DNA of 64,000 nt from Geobacter sp. (GTDB taxonomy: Bacteria > Desulfobacterota > Desulfuromonadia > Geobacterales > Pseudopelobacteraceae): contig WKKS01000001.1 of the NCBI GenBank assembly GCA_009684515.1, positions 682,001 through 746,000 of the forward strand, in the 5' to 3' direction. The stretch's first letter is position 1; each line of letters begins with the position of its first letter. Below the pieces are notes generated by a model, which had not been told where the DNA came from, searched no databases, and was given only the letters and a program-made list of their open reading frames with translations. Both the position numbers and the translations under genes were made by a program. Shown piece by piece: positions 53,518-64,000 of this stretch.

Positions 53518-54213
53518 ATGAGCAACAATTGCCCGCAACTCGAGGAAAACTCAACAGCAGAGGAGATTCTCAGAGCCGGAATAGAAGCCGCCAACGGCCC
53601 GGTGGCCCTGGCCTGTTCCTTCTCCCTGGAGGATGTGACAATCATAGATATCGCCCACCAGGCCGGTCTAAAGCTGGGAGTGTTCGCCATCGACACCGGG
53701 CGGCTGAACGAGGAGACTTACGAAGTGGCCGAAGCGCTGGTGGAACGCTACCGCCTGAAAATCGACTGGTACTTTCCCAAACACGAACAGGTCGAAAAGC
53801 TGGAGCGGGAGAAAGGGCTGTTCTCCTTCCGCGAGTCGCTGGAAAATCGCCACGACTGCTGTCATATCCGCAAGGTCGAGCCGCTCTCACGGGCGCTGAA
53901 GGAGCTGAAGGGGTGGGTGACCGGCATGCGCCGCGACCAGAGCGTGACCCGCGGCGATCTCAATGCTATCGAGTTTGATGAAGCTAACGGCGGCATCCTA
54001 AAGATTAATCCGCTGATCAGCTGGAGTGAACGCCAGGTGATGGATTTCGCCAAGGAACACAACCTGCCGAGCAATCGCCTTTACAAGCAGGGCTACCGTT
54101 CGATCGGCTGCGCCCCCTGCACCCGTTCGATCGGCCCCTGGGACAACGTCAGGGACGGAAGATGGTGGTGGGAAAATGCGGAAAACAAGGAATGCGGACT
54201 GCATAGAAGATAA
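53518..54213 (+). CDS. cysH: assimilatory adenylyl-sulfate (APS) reductase
   Basis: 231 residues. PP-loop LACSFSLEDVTIIDIAHQ; the two Cys pairs DCCHIRK and GCAPCTRSIG bind a [4Fe-4S] cluster, which marks APS rather than PAPS use; C-terminal ECGLHRR holds the catalytic Cys. Consistent with the absence of an APS kinase in the operon. AGGAG upstream. Twelve bases after the transporter. Confidence 0.95.
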   Translation: MSNNCPQLEENSTAEEILRAGIEAANGPVALACSFSLEDVTIIDIAHQAGLKLGVFAIDTGRLNEETYEVAEALVERYRLKIDWYFPKHEQVEKLEREKGLFSFRESLENRHDCCHIRKVEPLSRALKELKGWVTGMRRDQSVTRGDLNAIEFDEANGGILKINPLISWSERQVMDFAKEHNLPSNRLYKQGYRSIGCAPCTRSIGPWDNVRDGRWWWENAENKECGLHRR

Positions 54214-54263
54214 GGCAACCCCAGTTAGTTTAAAGTTAAAGCAGAAATAGGAGAACAAACCAT

Positions 54264-55169
54264 ATGAGCCTGAATCTCACCCATCTACAGCAGCTTGAGG
54301 CGGAAAGCATCCATATTATCCGCGAAGTGGTGGCCGAATTCGGCAACCCGGTCATGCTTTATTCCATCGGCAAGGATTCGGCAGTCATGCTGCATCTGGC
54401 CCGCAAGGCCTTTTACCCGGCGCCGCCCCCCTTTCCGCTCTTGCATGTGGACACCACCTGGAAATTTCGCGAGATGATCCAGTTCCGCGACCGGATGGCC
54501 GCCGAATGCGGCCTTGACCTGATCGTGCATGTCAATGAGGAAGGGGTTCGCCAGGGGGTATCACCCTTTACCCATGGTTCATCGCTTTATACTGATGTCA
54601 TGAAAACCGAAGGTTTGAAGCAGGCGCTCAACCGCTACAAATTCGATGCCGCTTTCGGCGGCGCCCGGCGTGACGAGGAGAAGTCGCGCGCCAAGGAACG
54701 GATATTCTCCTTCCGCAGCGCCAACCACCGCTGGGACCCCAAACTGCAGCGACCGGAGCTTTGGAACCTGTACAATACCCGCATCAAACCGGGGGAAAGC
54801 ATCCGCGTCTTTCCGATCTCCAACTGGACCGAGCTGGATGTCTGGCAGTACATTCACCTGGAGAACATCCCGATCGTGCCGCTTTATTACGCCGCAGTCC
54901 GGCCGGTGGTCGAGCGCGACGGCATGCTGATCATGGTGGACGACAACCGGCTCGAATTGAAGCCGGGTGAAACGGTGCAGTACAAATCGGTCCGCTTCCG
55001 CACCCTGGGATGCTACCCGCTGACCGCCGCCGTCGAATCGGAAGCGGCCACTCTGCCGGAGATCATCCAGGAAATGCTGCTGACCCGCACCTCTGAACGC
55101 CAGGGACGGCTGATCGACCATGATTCAGCGGGGTCGATGGAGAAGAAAAAACAGGAGGGATATTTCTAA
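54264..55169 (+). CDS. cysD: sulfate adenylyltransferase subunit 2
   Basis: 301 residues, standard length. PP-loop [94 protein letters not shown]. Forms APS from ATP and sulfate, driven by the GTPase CysN. TAATG overlap with cysN. Confidence 0.98.
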   Translation: MSLNLTHLQQLEAESIHIIREVVAEFGNPVMLYSIGKDSAVMLHLARKAFYPAPPPFPLLHVDTTWKFREMIQFRDRMAAECGLDLIVHVNEEGVRQGVSPFTHGSSLYTDVMKTEGLKQALNRYKFDAAFGGARRDEEKSRAKERIFSFRSANHRWDPKLQRPELWNLYNTRIKPGESIRVFPISNWTELDVWQYIHLENIPIVPLYYAAVRPVVERDGMLIMVDDNRLELKPGETVQYKSVRFRTLGCYPLTAAVESEAATLPEIIQEMLLTRTSERQGRLIDHDSAGSMEKKKQEGYF

Positions 55170-56839
55170 TGGCACACCAATCAGAACTGATCGAACAGGA
55201 TATCCTGGCCTATCTCAAAAGCCACGAAGAGAAATCACTGCTGCGCTTCATCACCTGCGGCAGCGTCGATGACGGCAAGAGCACCCTGATCGGGCGCCTG
55301 TTGTGGGACTCCAAAATGGTCTTTGAGGACCAGCTGGCTTCGCTGGAAGCGGACAGCAAAAAAGTCGGCACCCAGGGAGGAGCGATCGATTATGCCCTGC
55401 TGCTGGACGGGCTGCAGGCGGAACGGGAGCAAGGCATCACGATTGACGTGGCCTACCGCTACTTTTCCACCGACCGGCGCAAGTTCATCGTCGCCGATAC
55501 CCCCGGGCACGAACAATATACCCGCAACATGATCACCGGGGCTTCGACCGCTCAGGTGGCGGTGATCCTGGTGGATGCCCGCAAGGGGCTTTTGACCCAG
55601 ACCAGACGTCACAGCTTTCTGGTATCGCTGGTCGGCATCCGGCATATCGTGCTGGCGGTCAACAAGATGGATCTGATCGATTTCGACCGGCAGAAGTTCG
55701 AGGCGATCCGGCAGGAATACGAGCAGTTCGCGGCAAATCTCGGTTTTGGCGATATCACCGCCATCCCGCTCTCGGCACTGGGCGGAGACAACATGATCGA
55801 ACCGAGCGCCAACACCCCCTGGTATCAGGGGCCGACCCTGATGAATTATCTGGAGACGGTCCGGATCGAGGGAGAGGACCGGGAGAAACCTTTCCGGATG
55901 CCGGTCCAGTGGGTCAACCGTCCCCATCTCGATTTCCGCGGATTCTGCGGCACTGTCGCTTCAGGCGTGATCCGTCCCGGTGACGAACTGCTGGTCGCCT
56001 CCTCCGGCAGAAGCAGCCGCGTGGCCCGCATCGTCACGATGGATGGCGACCTGCCGGAGGCGGTGGCCGGCCAGTCGGTGACCCTGACCCTGACAGATGA
56101 GATCGATATCAGCCGGGGGGACATGCTCTCGGCACCCGACTCTCCGCCGATCCACGCCCGTCACCCGGAAGCACATCTGGTCTGGATGCATGACACCCCC
56201 CTGCAACCGGGGCAGATCTATCTGGTAAAGACAGCCACAACAGTCACACCCGGCCGGATTACCTCCGTTCAGTATGCGGTGGATGTCAACACCCTGGAAC
56301 AGAAACAGGTACCAACCTTGGGGCTGAACGAAATCGGTGTTGCCCGACTGGAACTGGATCGACCGATTTCGTTCGACCCTTACCGCCAGAACAGGCAGAC
56401 CGGCAGCTTTATCCTGATCGACCGCTTCACCAACGCCACCGTGGCGGCCGGCATGATACTGGCGGCAGCGCCGCTTGAGCCGCAAACGGAAGGATACCGC
56501 CCGGAACCGTCCGGTCCGGAGAACGGCTTCCCGCGCCGGATCAGCCTGAGCGAGGCTTCCGTCAGCGGGGCCGGTGTCAGCGTAGTGGATCTGACCGGAG
56601 AAACGGGAATATTTGAGTTTGACGTCTCAGCCAGCTTCCTTGAGTACCTCGGCAAGGGCAACCGGATTCTCTTCCGCTTGCGGGATCTGGAACAGCTGCC
56701 GGCCGTTGCTGCGATGGCCCACGAGCAGGCCCTCTCCTTCGAGTTCGACCGCACTGCATATGGGGTCAGCATCCTGCTCTTCAAACGGAGTACACGGAGC
56801 GGGAGCGAATCGCCCGATGACGGCGGAACCGGCATATGA
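55169..56839 (+). CDS. cysN: sulfate adenylyltransferase subunit 1 (GTPase) with C-terminal extension
   Basis: 556 residues. EF-Tu-like GTPase: P-loop [52 protein letters not shown]; domains II and III to about residue 440. The last 115 residues (from [19 protein letters not shown] to ISILLFKRS-like end) are not part of a plain CysN and contain no P-loop of APS kinase, so this is not CysNC. Their role is unknown. Confidence 0.95.
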   Translation: MAHQSELIEQDILAYLKSHEEKSLLRFITCGSVDDGKSTLIGRLLWDSKMVFEDQLASLEADSKKVGTQGGAIDYALLLDGLQAEREQGITIDVAYRYFSTDRRKFIVADTPGHEQYTRNMITGASTAQVAVILVDARKGLLTQTRRHSFLVSLVGIRHIVLAVNKMDLIDFDRQKFEAIRQEYEQFAANLGFGDITAIPLSALGGDNMIEPSANTPWYQGPTLMNYLETVRIEGEDREKPFRMPVQWVNRPHLDFRGFCGTVASGVIRPGDELLVASSGRSSRVARIVTMDGDLPEAVAGQSVTLTLTDEIDISRGDMLSAPDSPPIHARHPEAHLVWMHDTPLQPGQIYLVKTATTVTPGRITSVQYAVDVNTLEQKQVPTLGLNEIGVARLELDRPISFDPYRQNRQTGSFILIDRFTNATVAAGMILAAAPLEPQTEGYRPEPSGPENGFPRRISLSEASVSGAGVSVVDLTGETGIFEFDVSASFLEYLGKGNRILFRLRDLEQLPAVAAMAHEQALSFEFDRTAYGVSILLFKRSTRSGSESPDDGGTGI

Positions 56840-56871
56840 TGCAGTTCAATAACAACTTGTGAATCATAAGC

Positions 56872-56917
56872 ACAAGGCCGGTTGAGACATCACCATGATG
56901 AGCTCAACCGGCCTTGT
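56872..56917. terminator. bidirectional terminator after cysN
   Basis: Perfect 15-base stem ACAAGGCCGGTTGAG with its complement, 16-base loop carrying a further CATCA/TGATG stem. Between the convergent cysN and the PilT-like gene. Confidence 0.85.
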
Positions 56918-56980
56918 ATCGTTTATTGATTGAACTTGTGAGACGCTTGTGCGGCAGGAAAGGATTTACACCCAAGGTTA

Positions 56981-58558
56981 TTAACGCTTAAGCACCATTT
57001 CGCGGAGCGCAGCCGGATTTTCCGAGACCTTGGCCGCTTCTTCAATGTCAATTTCCCCTCTCCTGACCAGGTTGTTCAGAGAAAATTCCAAAGAATGATA
57101 TTCTTCGGCTGAATACTGAAAGATTGACCTGATTTGGAAAGTTTTGGATTCCCTGATCATATTTTTGATCCGCGTGGTATTGGCCAGCTTCTCGTATGCC
57201 AAAGCCCGGCCCCGCCCCCCTCTTTTCGGTATCAGGCGCTGATTTAATATCAGCAGAAAGACGTCTGCCAACTGCATTCTCATCTGCTGCTGCTTTTCAG
57301 GCGGAAATATCTCGATGATCCGCTCTATGGCCGATGTGCTGGAATTGGCATGCATGGTACTGAGCACCAGATGTCCGGTTTCAGCTGCCTGCACCGCAAT
57401 TTCGAAACTTTCCGGATCACGCATTTCCCCGATCACGATCACATCCGGCGCCTGCCGGAAAATATGGCTCAACCCCTCATGAAAAGAAGGGGTGTCCCGG
57501 CCGACCTCCCGCTGATTTATATTGCTCATCTTATGTTTGTGCAGAAATTCAATCGGATCTTCAATGGTGATAATATTGCATCTGCGCTTGGTGTTGATCA
57601 GGTTCACCAACGCCGCCAGAGTCGTGCTCTTGCCATGGCCGGTCGGCCCGCTGATCAGAATCAGCCCCTGGGGAGAATTGGTGAATTCCTCCAGCCATTC
57701 CGGCAGTCCGCAGGAAGCCAGCGTCGGTATCTCTTCAACAATGTTGCGGATCGCCAATGAAATCGAGCCGCGCTGGCGATATATATCAACACGGAAACGC
57801 CCGGTATTCGGACTGGAAAAACCGAAATCCAGCTCCCCTTTTTCCATAAATTCCTGCCACTGCGGGGCTGTCATCAACTCCCGGGCCCATTGCTCCACTT
57901 TATCCGGCGTCAGATCATCCCCCGACAAGCGGACAATCTCGCCATCCAGCTTCAGACATGGCGGCACTCCGGCCGAAATCAAAAGGTCCGAGGCGTTCCT
58001 TTCTAGCAGGACGGATATCAGCTCATGCAGCTCGGTTGCTTCATCGATCAAGGCGGTCGCCTGCTCTTTTTCAGCCTCTTCACCGGAATACGCTACTGCC
58101 ACTCCGCCAGCTTTCTTCCTGATGTAACGCAGAGCAGCTTCCAACTGGGCGTGCGGGACAGCGACCGGCTCGACTTTCTTTCCGAGGATGAATTCCAGTT
58201 CGTTGATCGCCTTGAAATCATCCGGATCCGCCATTGCGACAAAAAGGCCCTTGGTGGACGGAATGATCGGCAAAGCCTGAAATGAGAGCATCTGCTCCAT
58301 TGTTAGCGTGCCTAGAATCTGGGGGGTGATGTGAATGCGGAACAGGTCGATCGAGGGAGTCCCAAAATGTCTCCGAAGGAATTCCAGCAAGGTTTCGGTA
58401 TCAATATAGCCCAATTGCAACAGGACGGAACCGATCCTTTCATTACTGTGACTCTGGCGCTTCAAAGCGCTATCAAGCTGTTCACGGGTAACGATGCCCG
58501 ATTCAATCAGCAGTTGCCCGATCCTGTGATCAGGGTTTTGAGCAGTTTCGTCTCGCAT
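56981..58558 (-). CDS. PilT-like type IV pilus ATPase with MshEN-like N-terminus
   Basis: 525 residues, longer than PilT (about 345-370). Residues 1-150 hold two MshEN-like repeats, RIGQLLIESGIVTREQLDSALKRQ-like and RIGSVLLQLGYIDTETLLEFL, the form that binds c-di-GMP in MshE. Residues 165-520 are a PilT/PilU motor: DLLISAGVPPCLKLDGEI, Walker A GPTGHGKSTT (His in place of the usual Ser, about 305), the Asp box ITIEDPIEFLH, Walker B DVIVIGEMRDPESFE (about 370) and the His box LVLSTMHANSS. C-terminus lacks the PilT AIRNLIRE motif in canonical form. Retraction control by c-di-GMP is inference. Confidence 0.85.
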   Translation of the reverse strand: MRDETAQNPDHRIGQLLIESGIVTREQLDSALKRQSHSNERIGSVLLQLGYIDTETLLEFLRRHFGTPSIDLFRIHITPQILGTLTMEQMLSFQALPIIPSTKGLFVAMADPDDFKAINELEFILGKKVEPVAVPHAQLEAALRYIRKKAGGVAVAYSGEEAEKEQATALIDEATELHELISVLLERNASDLLISAGVPPCLKLDGEIVRLSGDDLTPDKVEQWARELMTAPQWQEFMEKGELDFGFSSPNTGRFRVDIYRQRGSISLAIRNIVEEIPTLASCGLPEWLEEFTNSPQGLILISGPTGHGKSTTLAALVNLINTKRRCNIITIEDPIEFLHKHKMSNINQREVGRDTPSFHEGLSHIFRQAPDVIVIGEMRDPESFEIAVQAAETGHLVLSTMHANSSTSAIERIIEIFPPEKQQQMRMQLADVFLLILNQRLIPKRGGRGRALAYEKLANTTRIKNMIRESKTFQIRSIFQYSAEEYHSLEFSLNNLVRRGEIDIEEAAKVSENPAALREMVLKR

Positions 58559-58684
58559 GAAACGGCCTCCTTGTAAGTAGTCTGGAAAAGTTGGCTGACT
58601 TCCATTCTAACACACTAACGCCTATTCGCCACTTTGCCGGTTTTTATGAATTCATGGGGCAATATTTCAAGACACGCAGATTAT

Positions 58685-58716
58685 AAAAAAAGGGACATGC
58701 CGCCCGCTCATGCCCC
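58685..58716 (-). terminator. intrinsic terminator of the DUF1847 transcript
   Basis: Minus strand GGGGCATG / CATGTCCC (one G-U) followed by seven T, 54 bases after the DUF1847 stop. Confidence 0.75.
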
Positions 58717-58769
58717 TCTCAGATATATTTTACTTCTGGATAAGTTCAGTTCCGGAGTGTCAGGATACC

Positions 58770-59495
58770 TTACTCGTTTCCGCTCAGAACCTGCTGTTTC
58801 TGCAGGCGTTTATAATAAAAGTTCTGTCCGTACAGCACCGCCACCGGATTGTGCCCGGTGACGCGATCTTTCACCACCAGAGTCGTGACCGGCGCCTTGG
58901 AATGTTTGTTGAAAAGCATGTCATGACCGACACAGAGCCCCACGATTATGTTCATATCTGTGCCAAGCCGGTTGCAGATCTGGGCCTGCGCGACAGGGTT
59001 GCAGGCCGGCTCAAACGTCCCTGGCCGGACTTTGTCGGTTTCAGCCAACCCCAGCTCCAGCTTATCGATACTGCCCGCCTTGCAGCAGACGCTGAGCGGT
59101 TCAAAACCCTGTGCCGCGAGAATTTTCGCCAACCGCTCCGATTCGTCCAGCAGGCCGATGCAGGTGGCCATGCCGATTTTTTTGTACCCCATCAGTTTTG
59201 CAAAAGCGATGGTGTCCTCCACCCTCGTCCAGCGGGCATTGACGGCATCACTGCCCGGCACCGGCTGGTAGCAGAGGCCCTCGACCCGGGCGGCCACGAA
59301 GGCAATTCTGGCATCTTCGCTATCGCCGGAATATTCATCGAATGAGCTGCGCACAACCTCTTCATAAATATCGGAGGGGCAATTGCCAGGCTTGGGGGGG
59401 GCTTGTGCCGGATCACCGCTCCAGCAGTTGGTGGTTCCGAGATTCTGCCATACCGTGCTGCATTTGGAACAGGTAACCGGTTTCTGCTCTGACAT
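58770..59495 (-). CDS. DUF1847 Cys-rich protein
   Basis: 241 residues from ATG 59495 (GGAGG upstream). Metal-binding Cys pairs at the N-terminus (CSKCSTVWQ, NCWSGD, NCPSD), then RVEDTIAFAKLMGYKKIGMATCIGLLDES and CCKAGSIDKLELGLAETDK, and NIIVGLCVGHDMLFNKHSKAPVTTLVVKDRVTGHNPV. This is the DUF1847 pattern found in anaerobes; function unknown, and the second half resembles a small Rossmann domain. Alone between HDOD and PilT-like genes. Confidence 0.85.
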   Translation of the reverse strand: MSEQKPVTCSKCSTVWQNLGTTNCWSGDPAQAPPKPGNCPSDIYEEVVRSSFDEYSGDSEDARIAFVAARVEGLCYQPVPGSDAVNARWTRVEDTIAFAKLMGYKKIGMATCIGLLDESERLAKILAAQGFEPLSVCCKAGSIDKLELGLAETDKVRPGTFEPACNPVAQAQICNRLGTDMNIIVGLCVGHDMLFNKHSKAPVTTLVVKDRVTGHNPVAVLYGQNFYYKRLQKQQVLSGNE

Positions 59496-59533
59496 TATAA
59501 CCTCCGGCATAGACGTCCTGACTTTTGGTCAGG

Positions 59534-60432
59534 TCAGGTGATCATTATGTTGAAAATCTGGTCGATCTCACGGCTGAGATCTTCATATGCATCGGACAAA
59601 TCGGACAGGAAGCTTTCCAATCCTGAAGCAATCGGTTTATTGGAGAGCTGCTTGAGAGTATTCCAGGCGCATTCTTCGGATTGGCCGGGGATGCTGGCCT
59701 GCGCCAGAGTGCCGGCAGCGACGTGGGACAGGCAGAAGAAGTCGGCCAATGTAACTATTGAAGTGAGCAGCGGGTCTTCGGTCGCCATTTCAGGGGTATG
59801 GTGGTGGAATATTACGTCGCAATACGGTGATGGAAAGTTCCAGCGCTGGGCCAGACAAAGTCCTACTTCACTGTGGGTTGTGCCGAAATACTCATATTCT
59901 GCTTCGTAGGTTGTGTAACTGGTGTTGCTGATTCCGGCCAGCATTTGGCCGTACTGTTCCCTGCAGTAGTGTCCAAGGAACACTTTGCCGATATCGTGAA
60001 TGATGCCGACCAGGTAAGCCTTCTCAATATCGACGTAACCGACCATGTTGCCAATCCGCCGGGAGATAGCGCCGACACTGAACGAATGCATCCAGAATGT
60101 CTTCATGTCGAACGGCTGCTCTTTCTGGTTCAGTCCCTCGATGAAATAGCTGGTCAGAATCATTTCGCGAACACTTTTGAAACCGAGATACAACAGGGCT
60201 CGCTTGACCGAGTTGATCTCACTGCTGGAGCGATAGAGCGGCGAGTTGACAACCCGGATAACCCTGGCTGCCAGAACCTGATCAGAAAGAATCAGATCAG
60301 CAATATCATCGGGGGTGGACTCCTGGCTATCCAGCAGTGTTATTACCTTTGATACGATTGCCGGAATGGTGGGAAGATCACTGATATCTCTGAACAGTTT
60401 GCGGGCATTTATCATCATTGAAACTTTATCCA

Positions 60433-60433
<1 letters not shown>
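59534..60433 (-). CDS. HDOD-domain protein
   Basis: 299 residues, GTG start at 60433 with AAAGGAA upstream; it overlaps the ligA stop by one base. HDOD fold: ISDLPTIPAIVSKVITLLDSQESTPDDIADLILSD, ARVIRVVNSPLYRSSSEINSVKRALLYLGFKSV, GIIHDIGKVFLGHY and HHHTPEMA. Such proteins act in signalling, often with motility or c-di-GMP networks in Geobacter. Its translational tie to ligA may be incidental. Confidence 0.9.
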
Positions 60434-62565
<2,132 letters not shown>

Positions 62566-62575
62566 TTAATTATAT

Positions 62576-63361
62576 ATGGAACAATCACAGCTGGATACCC
62601 TCTACAGCTGGTTTGACAGCTATGTCGAACCTTACCTGAACACAGACCCGGAAGGCGTCGGAAATATCCGCCTTAAAATAGTGCACACCCGCAAGGTATG
62701 CGACGCCATGGCTCTTTTGTCCGCCGGCGAAGGTCTCTCACCGGAAAATGCCCGCATCGCGCAGTCAATCGCCCTGCTGCATGACGTGGGACGTTTCCCC
62801 CAATATCAGCGCTGGCGCACTTTTCGCGACAGTGAGTCTGACAATCATGCCCGGTTGGCGATTGACGTTATCCGCGAGGAGAAGCTGCTGGCCGGAATTG
62901 AGCCTGGTGAGCGGTTGCAGATCGAAGAAGCGGTCAGATTCCACAACCTGCTGGAGCTGCCCGGGAAGTTCCGTTCTCCATCGCCACTGTTCATCAATCT
63001 GATTCGCGATGCCGACAAGCTTGATATCTGGCGGGTGTTTGTAGAACTCCAGAACCAGGCTCCCCATGAAAGGGCGTCCGCAGCAACGCTCGGCTTTGCG
63101 GACCTGCCGGACGAGGTCTCCGAAACATGCGTACAGACGCTGATGGAAGGTTCGATAGTCCGACTGGACAGCGTCCGCACGCTGAACGATTTCAGACTGT
63201 TGCAGATATCATGGGTCTATGACCTGACCTGCGCCACGGCCCGCAGGCTTCTGCTTGAGCGGGGCTATATTACGGCACTTGCCGCTTTGCTGCCGGAACG
63301 TGAAGATATCCGTCTGGCGGTCTCCTCCGCTCTCTCGTCATTATCGGCACTTTCGGCTTGA
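62576..63361 (+). CDS. HD-domain phosphohydrolase-like protein
   Basis: 261 residues. HD motif RIAQSIALLHDVGRFPQYQRW with His-Asp, then FRDSESDNHARLAIDVIREEKLL, FHNLLELPG and NLIRDADKLDIWRVF (second HD-type Asp). Resembles small metal-dependent phosphohydrolases of the HD superfamily; substrate unknown. Weak ribosome site. Divergent from ligA. Confidence 0.85.
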   Translation: MEQSQLDTLYSWFDSYVEPYLNTDPEGVGNIRLKIVHTRKVCDAMALLSAGEGLSPENARIAQSIALLHDVGRFPQYQRWRTFRDSESDNHARLAIDVIREEKLLAGIEPGERLQIEEAVRFHNLLELPGKFRSPSPLFINLIRDADKLDIWRVFVELQNQAPHERASAATLGFADLPDEVSETCVQTLMEGSIVRLDSVRTLNDFRLLQISWVYDLTCATARRLLLERGYITALAALLPEREDIRLAVSSALSSLSALSA

Positions 63362-63418
63362 CATATCAGCACCTGCTCCACACAATGCCACTCTCACCCT
63401 GATTATAAGGAGCCGTCA

Positions 63419-64000
63419 ATGTCATCTATAAACTGTCTGGTCCCTTTCGATAAACTGCGCTGGAGTTGTGACCCGGAATTGCTCGGATTTGAAACAACCG
63501 AGGAACTTCCTGATTTTAATGACGCCATCGGGCAAAAGCGGGCTCTGCGTTCAATCGACTTTGGCCTCGGGATGGATGCGCCCGGCTTCAACCTGTATAT
63601 TGCCGGCGAAACCGGAACCGGACGCAACACTACCATTGCGAGCATTCTCAGCAAACGGGCCAAAACCGAGCCAAAACCTCACGACTGGGTTTACGTCAAT
63701 AACTTCAAAGATAACGATTCCGCCATCTCCCTCGATCTTCCGGCCGGCATGGGAAGCGAGCTTGAAACAGACATGAAGGAGCTGATCGAGGCCTTTCGCA
63801 AGGATATTCCGAAGGCTCTTGAAAGCAGTGAGTATGAAAACCGACGGGCCGAACTGCTTGAAAGCTACCAGTCCGCCACCAACAACCTGTTCCAGGAACT
63901 GGAAAAAGCTTCCGAAAAAATCGGTTTTGCGCTTCAAAGGACCGTATCCGGCCTTGTGATTGTCCCCCAGAAAGCCGGGCGCAACTATACCCAGGATGAG
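63419..64000 (+). CDS. Lon-like ATP-dependent protease, 5' part
   Basis: 194 codons, cut by the window end. The ATG at 63419 follows AAGGAG. LRWSCDPELLGFETTEELPDF and GQKRALRSIDFGLGMDAPGFNLYIAGETGTGRNT with the Walker A loop (Arg-Asn where Lys-Ser/Thr is usual) match the AAA_32 module of the LonB/LonC-like family. A coiled-coil helical insert follows (from LIEAFRKDIPKALES). Protease domain is outside the window. Confidence 0.85.
   Translation, partial: MSSINCLVPFDKLRWSCDPELLGFETTEELPDFNDAIGQKRALRSIDFGLGMDAPGFNLYIAGETGTGRNTTIASILSKRAKTEPKPHDWVYVNNFKDNDSAISLDLPAGMGSELETDMKELIEAFRKDIPKALESSEYENRRAELLESYQSATNNLFQELEKASEKIGFALQRTVSGLVIVPQKAGRNYTQDE

Noticed and set aside
55169-56839. CysNC fusion with APS kinase
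   Set aside because: The C-terminal extension has no GxSGxGKS loop, and CysH carries the Cys pairs of APS reductases.

Overview
The window looks like the chromosome of a Geobacter-type deltaproteobacterium (Desulfuromonadales/Geobacterales). Grounds: a cob cluster that carries a ThiC paralogue in the place of the anaerobic benzimidazole synthase BzaF, hopanoid tailoring genes hpnJ and hpnK, a DUF294/symporter/DUF4212 acetate-type module, a complete assimilatory sulfate pathway under an Rrf2 regulator, a PilT-type motor ATPase, and a HrcA/CIRCE-controlled groESL operon. The host assignment is inference from gene content; no rRNA or tRNA gene is present.

Layout. 1-5.2 kb (mostly minus): start of a Spy/CpxP-like gene, an unknown anchored protein, hemH, a cupin, groEL-groES with promoter and CIRCE. 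5.2-13.7 kb (plus): a promoter, cobalamin riboswitch and intrinsic terminator lead into cobU-cobT. The cob run is then split by a 3.7-kb accessory island: mazEF-like TA pair, two cassette-like AT-rich genes (UPF0145/YbjQ and AbiGi-like), two attC-like sites, a group II intron relic in the opposite orientation, and a DUF4160/DUF2442 pair. It resumes with cobS-bzaF-cobC. 13.7-22.1 kb: DUF3024, PilZ and HNH genes, a TSUP exporter and a four-gene glutamate/aspartate-type ABC transporter, then small secreted proteins. 22.2-27.3 kb (plus): hpnJ-hpnK-EamA, proC and a two-domain PPK2. 27.3-34.2 kb (minus): DUF4212, symporter, DUF294, TIM barrel, tonB, cobB, with trmB upstream. 34.4-48.2 kb: an orphan pseudopilin, then a minus-strand operon of five cell-surface genes built on DUF11 repeats, including proteins of 1708 and 2026 residues. 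48.4-56.8 kb (plus): rrf2-cysK-sir, then an unknown gene, a DASS transporter, cysH, cysD and cysN. 56.9-64 kb: a PilT-like ATPase with an MshEN-like N-terminus, DUF1847, HDOD, ligA, an HD hydrolase and the start of a Lon-like protease.

How the genes fit together. CobU, CobT, CobS, CobC and BzaF assemble the lower ligand and nucleotide loop of a cobamide, and CobB amidates the corrin ring. The cys block takes sulfate (DASS) through APS (CysDN), sulfite (CysH) and sulfide (Sir) to cysteine (CysK). A 17-bp motif occurs three times there: at the promoter of the Rrf2 gene, before cysK, and before the transporter/cysHDN block.

The observations most worth following up are the cassette island, with its attC-like sites and AbiGi-like gene, the DUF11/OmpA/beta-barrel surface operon, the three-site Rrf2 motif, and the unusual PilT with a predicted c-di-GMP module.
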